A stretch of DNA of 5,778 bases. Origin: Streptosporangiaceae bacterium (GTDB lineage: Bacteria > Actinomycetota > Actinomycetes > Streptosporangiales > Streptosporangiaceae). The stretch is from assembly GCA_030040475.1 (NCBI GenBank), contig JASHTQ010000099.1:1-5778 (forward strand). Reading direction: 5' to 3'. The notes beneath the pieces were generated by a model. It was not told where the DNA came from. It did no database searches and was given only the letters and a program-made list of their open reading frames with translations. This document shows, one piece after another, positions 1 through 3,827 of the stretch (within the stretch, counting starts at the first letter, position 1; the number at the start of each line of letters is the position of its first letter). The translations under genes were made by a program, and so were the position numbers.

Positions 1-1313
1 TGGCCAGGGTCGCGCTGACCATCCTCGTCTACGACAAGACCAGGTCGGCGCTGCTCGCCGCGATCACGTTCGTGGTCAGCATCGTGCCGACGTTCGTCGG
101 CGGGGTGACGCTTGCCTGGCTCGCCGACAGGTACCCGCGCCGCCAGGTGATGATCGTCTGCGACGTCCTGCGCTGCGGGCTCGTGCTGATCATGGCCCTG
201 CCCAGGGTGCCGCTCGCCGCCCTGGTGGCGCTGCTGTTCGTGGTGACGCTGGCCGGGGCGCCGTTCACCTCCGCCCGTGCCGCGGTCTTCCCCGACGTGC
301 TGTCCGGCGACAAGTACGTGATGGGCACCGCGGTGGCGCTGACCACCTATCAGTTCGCGCAGGTCCTCGGGTTCGGGATCGGCGGCACCGTGGTCGGCTT
401 CTTCGGCGTCCGGACGTCCCTTCTCGCCGACGCCGTGACGTTCGCGGGCTCGGCGCTCATCCTGCGCGCCTGGGTGCGGCCGCGGCCCGCGCCGGGATCT
501 GCCGCGGGCGGCGGTACCGGCCCGGCCTCCCGGCTGGCCGGCATCGCCAGCGGGGCCCGGCTCGTCTTCGCCCGCCCGGCGCTGTGCCTGCCGATGCTGT
601 TCGGCTGGCTCGCCGCGTTCTACAACGCCCCCGAGGGCGTGGTGACCCCGCTGGCCGCCGATCTCGGCGGCGGCGCGGCCGCCGTCGGCGTGATCCTGGC
701 CGCCAACGCGCTCGGCGAGACCGTGGGCGCGATCGTCTTCAGCCGGTTCGTGGCCGCCTCGACCAGGCTGCGGTTCATGGGCCCGCTGGCCGTCGGCAGC
801 TGTGCCGTGCTGCTGCTGTTCGCCTTGCGGCCCGGCCTTTTCGCCTCGCTGGCGATCCTGGCCGCGGCCGGCCTGTTCGCCTGCTTCCAACTGGTCGCCA
901 ACGCCGCCTTCGTGACCGCGGCGCCGCAGGAACAGCGCAGCCAGGCCTTCGGGCTGGCGCAGGGCGGGATGAGCCTGGGTCAGGGAGCGGTCATGATCGC
1001 CGCGGGAGCCGCGGCACAGCACGTGGCCCCGGCGCGGGTCATCACCGTGTGCGGCGCCGTCGGCACCGTCATGGCGCTCGCGATCGCTATCGCCTGGGCC
1101 CGCTACCGCAACGGCCAGGCGAGCGGGGGCCGCCACGCAGGCCAGGGCCGCCGCGCGGATCCAGGCACCCGCGCGGATCAAGGTACCAGCGCGGATCCAG
1201 GCACCCGCGCGGATCAAGACGGCAATTCCGATCAAGACCACGGTGCGGATCAGGTACCGCGCCCGGGTCACGATCGCGATGGGGATCTGGGTCGCCAGGC
1301 AGACGTGCGCTGA
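1..1313 (+). CDS. MFS transporter, MFS_3-like drug/metabolite exporter (5' end missing)
   Basis: The reading frame is open from base 3 of the window and ends at TGA 1311-1313, giving 436 residues with no true start here. The first visible residues (ARVALTILVYDKT) look like the end of helix 1, so roughly 25-35 N-terminal residues are missing. The loop after helix 2 carries the MFS motif A-like segment GGVTLAWLADRYPRR (fragment residues 33-47). It is followed by the alternating hydrophobic helices expected of a 12-helix permease, with a central loop near residues 158-180. This is the actinobacterial EntS/MFS_3 style of proton-coupled exporter in the cytoplasmic membrane; the substrate cannot be inferred. 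Helix 12 ends near residue 368, and an unusual hydrophilic tail of about 68 residues follows, with hexapeptide repeats. The gene converges on the RDDNWT mini-gene array with an 18-nt gap and no obvious hairpin terminator. Family call is confident; function is not. Confidence 0.9.
   Translation, partial: ARVALTILVYDKTRSALLAAITFVVSIVPTFVGGVTLAWLADRYPRRQVMIVCDVLRCGLVLIMALPRVPLAALVALLFVVTLAGAPFTSARAAVFPDVLSGDKYVMGTAVALTTYQFAQVLGFGIGGTVVGFFGVRTSLLADAVTFAGSALILRAWVRPRPAPGSAAGGGTGPASRLAGIASGARLVFARPALCLPMLFGWLAAFYNAPEGVVTPLAADLGGGAAAVGVILAANALGETVGAIVFSRFVAASTRLRFMGPLAVGSCAVLLLFALRPGLFASLAILAAAGLFACFQLVANAAFVTAAPQEQRSQAFGLAQGGMSLGQGAVMIAAGAAAQHVAPARVITVCGAVGTVMALAIAIAWARYRNGQASGGRHAGQGRRADPGTRADQGTSADPGTRADQDGNSDQDHGADQVPRPGHDRDGDLGRQADVR
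1152..1259 (+). repeat. 18-bp tandem repeat encoding an [RS]ADPGT/RADQGT hexapeptide tail
   Basis: Six consecutive 18-bp units start at 1152, 1170, 1188, 1206, 1224 and 1242. They encode RADPGT, RADQGT, SADPGT, RADQDG, NSDQDH and GADQVP. Units 1 and 3 (GATCCAGGCACC type) and units 2 and 4 (GATCAAG type) alternate, so there is a 36-bp higher-order period that suggests duplication of a two-unit block. Units 5 and 6 have decayed. The repeat lies in the cytoplasmic C-terminal tail of the MFS transporter and keeps the frame. It is probably a disordered acidic/basic tail; no binding role can be assigned. Confidence 0.85.
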
Positions 1314-1331
1314 CCAGGGCGTCCTCCACGA

Positions 1332-1358
1332 TCAGGTCCAGTTGTCGTCGCGCTGCAT
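1332..1358 (-). CDS. Mini-gene 1d: octapeptide MQRDDNWT
   Basis: This is the promoter-distal member of a four-copy array read leftward. ATG is at 1358-1356, followed by codons for Q-R-D-D-N-W-T and TGA at 1334-1332. A consensus SD, AAGGAG on the minus strand (1372-1367), lies 8 nt before the ATG. The RDDNWT codons and stop are identical at base level to the other three copies, and similarity is lost directly after the stop. Only residue 2 differs (Q here, R and L in the next two copies), through a change of the middle base of a CNG codon. The ORF lacks any secretion signal and is far below usual gene-calling limits. The stop lies 18 nt from the convergent MFS stop. Function unknown. Confidence 0.7.
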   Translation of the reverse strand: MQRDDNWT

Positions 1359-1402
1359 GGGCGTGGCTCCTTACTCGGGGTCGGCTGGCGGGGTAGCGGG
1401 TC

Positions 1403-1429
1403 TCAGGTCCAGTTGTCGTCGCGCCGCAT
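1403..1429 (-). CDS. Mini-gene 1c: octapeptide MRRDDNWT
   Basis: ATG at 1429-1427 is followed by R-R-D-D-N-W-T and TGA at 1405-1403. The SD GAGGAG (1443-1438, minus strand) is 8 nt upstream of the start, the same spacing as in its neighbours. The stretch from the SD to the stop is nearly identical to copies 1b and 1d, including GAGCCACGC between SD and start, while the DNA between copies varies in sequence and length (starts of successive units are 71, 84 and 75 bp apart). Conservation restricted to SD plus ORF argues for translation. The peptide would be cytoplasmic unless exported by an unknown route. Confidence 0.7.
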   Translation of the reverse strand: MRRDDNWT

Positions 1430-1486
1430 CTGCGTGGCTCCTCTCCTGGTTGCCGGGTCGGGTTTGAGGCGGGGGATGGCGGGCCG

Positions 1487-1513
1487 TCAGGTCCAGTTGT
1501 CGTCGCGCAGCAT
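1487..1513 (-). CDS. Mini-gene 1b: octapeptide MLRDDNWT
   Basis: ATG at 1513-1511 is followed by L-R-D-D-N-W-T and TGA at 1489-1487. The SD AAGGAG (1527-1522, minus strand) is 8 nt before the start. Residue 2 (CTG) is the variable position, CAG or CGG in the sister copies, and the remaining six codons are invariant. Downstream of the stop it shares a short GACGGCC-CGCC stretch with copy 1a, the only similarity outside SD and ORF, which probably reflects recent duplication. Function unknown; see the module-level finding. Confidence 0.72.
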   Translation of the reverse strand: MLRDDNWT

Positions 1514-1561
1514 CTGCGTGGCTCCTTCCGAAGGTCGGGAACGGCGGGGATGGCGGGGCCG

Positions 1562-1585
1562 TCAGGTCCAGTTGTCGTCGCGCAC
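1562..1585 (-). CDS. Mini-gene 1a: heptapeptide (M)RDDNWT, promoter-proximal
   Basis: GTG at 1585-1583 is followed by R-D-D-N-W-T and TGA at 1564-1562. A strong SD, GGAGG within AGGGAGGA (minus strand 1600-1593), lies 8 nt before the GTG. This is the first copy downstream of the divergent control region. It differs from the other three by a GTG start and by lacking the extra residue 2, so its product is one residue shorter. The first copy of the second array (3536-3513) also uses GTG and also has a GGAGG-type SD, a parallel that suggests the arrangement is functional. The leader just upstream contains a 12-bp perfect palindrome (1615-1626). Confidence 0.72.
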   Translation of the reverse strand: MRDDNWT

Positions 1586-1614
1586 CGGCTGATCCTCCCT
1601 TCCTCTCTCTGTGT

Positions 1615-1626
1615 ATTCGATCGAAT
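1615..1626. promoter_or_regulatory. 12-bp palindrome ATTCGATCGAAT, possible operator
   Basis: A perfect 12-bp dyad, extendable to 16 bp (G-T-...-T-C) with one mismatched pair, sits 29 nt upstream of the first mini-gene start on the minus strand. It lies inside a locally AT-rich stretch where promoter elements would be expected. It could be an operator or part of the leader RNA. No regulator gene is present in the window. Confidence 0.35.
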
Positions 1627-1671
1627 TCCCTTAGTAACTAACCTAACGCCAGACTAAGCGCAGAGGTTCAG

Positions 1672-1685
1672 CCGGAGCTACCGCC
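1672..1685 (+). promoter_or_regulatory. 14-bp element CCGGAGCTACCGCC shared by both modules (copy 1)
   Basis: This exact 14-mer recurs in inverted orientation at 3609-3622 in the control region of the second module. Here it is 86 nt upstream of the first RDDNWT start codon; there it is 72 nt upstream of the first RTGSWS start codon. Identity stops at both ends of the 14-mer. It contains a CGG-N5-CCG dyad in the reverse reading, so a dimeric regulator could bind in either orientation. This is a candidate only. Confidence 0.4.
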
Positions 1686-1868
1686 GCGCATGCCGTGCTC
1701 CCTTCCTGCCGCGCCGCGCTCGAGGTCGGAATCGCGTCTTCGGTCAGGCGTTGCGGCTACCAATTGTGGCCCGCAATTGCGTTGGAGGAGTACTTTGTAC
1801 CTAATGTCGGGAATAATTCTGTTCTGCTGTGACCCGGTGTCGTCTCTGTCCAGCTCTGGGGCTGATGG

Positions 1869-1897
1869 GTGACCTGAGCCAGCAGAGAAGGTATGCT
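1869..1897 (+). promoter_or_regulatory. Possible promoter for the first cyclase gene
   Basis: GTGACC (1869-1874, 4/6 to TTGACA) is followed by a 17-nt spacer and TATGCT (1892-1897, 4/6 to TATAAT and fitting TANNNT). Transcription would start near 1904 and leave a leader of roughly 110 nt before the ATG at 2017. The match is plausible for a housekeeping sigma factor but was found by eye in a long region. Confidence 0.35.
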
Positions 1898-2016
1898 TCT
1901 ATCGTTGAGTAGCCGGGTTCTCACGTTTTGCACCCGCAAAGGCTGGGGATGCGAGACAATGATGGCGCGCCCTTGCCATGTGTCTGGCGGGGCGGTGGAT
2001 GGTGGAGGAGGCACTG

Positions 2017-3399
2017 ATGCGCCTTAGCCGTCGCCTGTTGCGGCGGTCGGCAGCCGTCAGTGACTGGGCGATTTGGCGGCTGCCCCGTTGGCTCATTGCC
2101 TTCCTGCTTGCCGTCGTCGTCGCCGACCTGGCCGCCATCGCGGTCGCGGCGGCTGTCACCACGATCACCCCGGGCAACCTGGCCTTGTTCGGCCTCCTGC
2201 TCGGCTGCACGGCGGTAGCCGTCGAGCTGAGCAGGAAGACCGGTGAGCAAGGCGGCATGATGAAGGACGTCCATGGCGTCTGGGAGCTGCCCGTCGCCAT
2301 CCTGCTGCCTCCGCTGTACGCGCTGATCGTTCCGATCGCCAGGGTTGCGCTTACCCAGCTGCGGGTGCGCCATGCGCCGCCGCACCGCAGGGTCTTCACC
2401 GCCGCCGCCGTCGGCCTGTCCTACGGCGCCGCGTCGCTGACCTTCCACGGCCTGGCAGGCGCCGTCGGCGTGAAGGCGGCGGCTGTTCCTGGCACCCTCG
2501 GCCACGACACCGTGTGGACCCTGCTCGTGGTGCTGAGCGCCCTGATCAAGCTGGTGCTGAACAAGGCCATGATCATGACGGCGATCAAGGGCACCAGCCC
2601 GTCGGCGAGCCTCCGCCAGACGCAGCTGACCAGGGAGTCGATCTACAACGACATGGCCGAGCTGTGCATCGGCGTGCTGGTCACCTACGGCGTCGCCGGG
2701 AACCCGCTGCTCGTCCTCGCCGCGCTGCCGGTCGTCACGCTGCTGCAGCGGTCGCTGCGGCACGCTCAGCTCGTCACCGACTCGCGGGCGGACTCCAAGA
2801 CCGGCCTGCTGAACGCGGCGACGTGGGAGCGCGAGGCGACCGCGGAAGTGGCCCGGGCGGTCAGGACCAGGTCGCCGCTCGCGATCGCGCTGCTCGACAT
2901 CGACAAGTTCAAGGTGATCAACGACACCTACGGTCACCTCGTCGGCGACCAGGTGCTCAAGGAGATCGCCCGCACGCTGAACGGCATGCTGCGGGACTAC
3001 GACGTCGCCGGGAGGTTCGGCGGCGAGGAGTTCTCGCTGCTGCTGCCGCAGACAAGGGCGGTCGACGCGTTCCGCATCGCCGAGCGTGTGCGCGCTAACA
3101 TCGCGGCCCTGAGCGTCATCGCTCCCGGCGAGACCGGCGGGGAGCGGGTTCAGGTCACGGTGTCGATCGGGGTGGCCGCGCTCGACAGCGGCAGCCAGCG
3201 CGAGCTGACTCAGCTGATGGCGGCGGCCGACGCGGCGCTGTACCGGGCCAAGGCCAGCGGCCGTGACCAGGTGCAGATGATCAGCACGACAAGGGGCCTG
3301 AGCGCGGTCAGCGGCCCCGGTGCGGGGGGCGCGGCGCGCGGCGCCAACGGCGGCGGCACCGACGTGCCGAGTGCCTTCCGCCGGGCACACAGCTCCTGA
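2017..3399 (+). CDS. Membrane-bound diguanylate cyclase (GGDEF protein), module 1
   Basis: Predicted to make the second messenger c-di-GMP from two GTP at the inner face of the cytoplasmic membrane. The 460-residue product has a basic N-terminus (residues 1-25), about six or seven membrane helices (roughly 26-47, 54-71, 91-113, 127-147, 166-183 and 214-243, the last possibly two) and a C-terminal GGDEF domain from D259 (DSKTGLLN) to about 425. Catalytic features are intact: LLDIDKFKVIND (292-303) with metal-binding Asp, GGEEF at 335-339, and RDYD at 326-329 five residues before it, the usual I-site for product inhibition. The last 30 residues are Gly/Ala-rich. ATG 2017 is chosen because GGAGGAGG (2004-2011) lies 5 nt upstream; an in-frame ATG at 1978 lacks an SD. 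The membrane part likely senses something, unknown. It is divergent from the RDDNWT array and a tandem paralogue of the gene at 3828. Confidence 0.93.
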   Translation: MRLSRRLLRRSAAVSDWAIWRLPRWLIAFLLAVVVADLAAIAVAAAVTTITPGNLALFGLLLGCTAVAVELSRKTGEQGGMMKDVHGVWELPVAILLPPLYALIVPIARVALTQLRVRHAPPHRRVFTAAAVGLSYGAASLTFHGLAGAVGVKAAAVPGTLGHDTVWTLLVVLSALIKLVLNKAMIMTAIKGTSPSASLRQTQLTRESIYNDMAELCIGVLVTYGVAGNPLLVLAALPVVTLLQRSLRHAQLVTDSRADSKTGLLNAATWEREATAEVARAVRTRSPLAIALLDIDKFKVINDTYGHLVGDQVLKEIARTLNGMLRDYDVAGRFGGEEFSLLLPQTRAVDAFRIAERVRANIAALSVIAPGETGGERVQVTVSIGVAALDSGSQRELTQLMAAADAALYRAKASGRDQVQMISTTRGLSAVSGPGAGGAARGANGGGTDVPSAFRRAHSS

Positions 3400-3434
3400 C
3401 CGGATCGATCGAGGACCCCTGGCTGGGAATCGCT

Positions 3435-3458
3435 CTAGGACCAGCTACCGGTACGCAT
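3435..3458 (-). CDS. Mini-gene 2b: heptapeptide MRTGSWS
   Basis: ATG at 3458-3456 is followed by R-T-G-S-W-S and TAG at 3437-3435. The SD AAGGA (minus strand 3470-3466) is 7 nt upstream. Compared with copy 2a the ORF differs at three bases only: ATG versus GTG start, GGT versus GGC for Gly, and TAG versus TAA stop. Every change preserves the peptide and the gene signals, the pattern expected under selection on translation. The gene converges on the first cyclase with a 35-nt gap and no clear terminator. Function unknown. Confidence 0.75.
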   Translation of the reverse strand: MRTGSWS

Positions 3459-3512
3459 GGCGCGTTCCTTCCTGTCTGGATGCTCTCGCTGCCTGACTCG
3501 CATGGTGATCGC

Positions 3513-3536
3513 TTAGGACCAGCTGCCGGTACGCAC
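3513..3536 (-). CDS. Mini-gene 2a: heptapeptide (M)RTGSWS, promoter-proximal
   Basis: GTG at 3536-3534 is followed by R-T-G-S-W-S and TAA at 3515-3513. GGGAGGAG (minus strand 3551-3544) gives a strong SD 7 nt before the start. It is the first copy downstream of the divergent control region and, like the first RDDNWT copy, uses GTG. The two copies lie 78 bp apart and share little outside SD and ORF. The layout R-x-x-[NS]-W-[ST]-stop matches the RDDNWT family, so the two arrays appear to encode variants of one peptide class. Confidence 0.75.
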   Translation of the reverse strand: MRTGSWS

Positions 3537-3827
3537 GGTGGCGCTCCTCCCTGTCGTCGTGCGGTGAGAGTCGAGCCGCACCAAAGAGATGATGATAGGA
3601 AACCCGGAGGCGGTAGCTCCGGTAGGTCCGGTATTTGGGACTAGTCTGTAGCCCAACCGGCACGGAAGGTAATCATACGTAAGCATAGAGTAACACAGGC
3701 TGACAAATCAACCTCGGGGAGTAGCAGAATTTTGACGTTCGGCAGTCTCATTCGCCGCAATCCGGGACACTAGGGGATACGTGCTCGCGCCCATCGAGGT
3801 TCAGGGTGCCGTCGCCAAGGAGATGCC
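3537..3827. promoter_or_regulatory. Divergent control region between RTGSWS array and second cyclase
   Basis: No gene is seen. The stretch from about 3580 to 3735 is AT-rich relative to the genes. It contains the shared 14-bp element (3609-3622), a direct repeat TCCGGTAG/TCCGGTAT next to it (3618-3633), and weak promoter-like hexamers. Leftward, TTGATT (minus strand 3711-3706), 18 nt, TATGCT (3687-3682), or an isolated TATCAT (3597-3592). Rightward, CTGACA (3700-3705), 19 nt, CAGAAT (3725-3730), or TTGACG (3732-3737) without a good -10. The two -35 candidates abut, which would fit divergent control. Apart from the 14-mer I see little similarity to the control region of module 1. Confidence 0.5.
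3609..3622 (-). promoter_or_regulatory. 14-bp element CCGGAGCTACCGCC (copy 2, inverted)
   Basis: This is the minus-strand copy of the element at 1672-1685, exact over 14 bases. It lies 72 nt upstream of the first RTGSWS start codon. Relative to its mini-gene array it is in the opposite orientation to copy 1. It is flanked by TCCGGTA repeats, which may extend a binding site. Confidence 0.4.

Larger units (their letters stand above)
1332..1585 (-). repeat. Tandem array of four RDDNWT mini-genes (direct repeats)
   Basis: Four direct repeats share an identical 21-nt block that is, on the minus strand, the codons for RDDNWT and TGA. Three of them also share the preceding ATGCNG and the SD region. 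Unit intervals are 71, 84 and 75 bp. The spacing, the short repeat and the presence of SD/start/stop signals fit repeated tiny genes, probably one polycistronic leftward transcript from the 1600-1690 region. No terminator hairpin is visible before the MFS gene, so the transcript may run antisense into the MFS 3' end. Confidence 0.85.
1586..2016. promoter_or_regulatory. Divergent control region between RDDNWT array and first cyclase
   Basis: No convincing gene is seen in these 431 bases. The part next to the array (about 1611-1658) is conspicuously AT-rich for this genome and holds the palindrome ATTCGATCGAAT (1615-1626) and inverted arms CTTAG/CTAAG (1630-1634 and 1654-1658). Further right are a 14-bp element also found in the second module (1672-1685), two CAATTG palindromes 13 bp apart (1761-1766 and 1774-1779) and GTAC-TTT-GTAC (1790-1800). 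A possible rightward promoter lies at 1869-1897. A short hairpin TTTGC-ACCC-GCAAA (1927-1940) would fall in the cyclase 5' leader. The position implies divergent promoters for the mini-genes and the cyclase; individual sites are unproven. Confidence 0.6.

Noticed and set aside
1314..1331. Transcription terminator between the MFS gene and the first array
   Set aside because: Only 18 bases with no stable inverted repeat; likewise 3400-3434 has only a GATCGATC palindrome and a 3-bp CCC/GGG stem.
1332..1585. Repeats at regular spacing suggesting a small CRISPR array or iteron set
   Set aside because: Unit spacing varies (71, 84, 75 bp), the spacers resemble each other, and each repeat is exactly SD + start + codons + stop; no cas or replication genes are visible.
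1804..1872. Possible 22-codon ORF (MSGIILFCCDPV...) on the plus strand
   Set aside because: GGAGGAG at 1784-1790 is 13 nt from the ATG, too far for a good SD; no counterpart in module 2 and no similarity to the peptides. It cannot be excluded but is not supported.
1920..1965. c-di-GMP (GEMM) riboswitch in the cyclase 1 leader, because of CGCAAAGGCTG
   Set aside because: The upstream conserved purine-rich half and GNRA tetraloop of GEMM-I are missing; only a few bases match. A covariance-model search would settle it.
1978..2016. Upstream in-frame ATG (1978) as the start of cyclase 1
   Set aside because: There is no SD before it, whereas ATG 2017 has GGAGGAGG at 5 nt, and the 2017 start aligns better with the cyclase 2 N-terminus.
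1921..3390. 489-codon open frame on the minus strand
   Set aside because: It lies antisense to a clear GGDEF gene with intact motifs; its translation is Arg/His/Gly/Gln-rich without domains, the usual shadow in GC-rich DNA. The same applies to 3963-4949 (-) and 3806-5167 (+).
3445..3663. 72-codon open frame on the minus strand overlapping the RTGSWS genes
   Set aside because: No SD at its start, no recognisable features, and it runs through both mini-genes in another frame; the mini-genes explain the conserved positions better.
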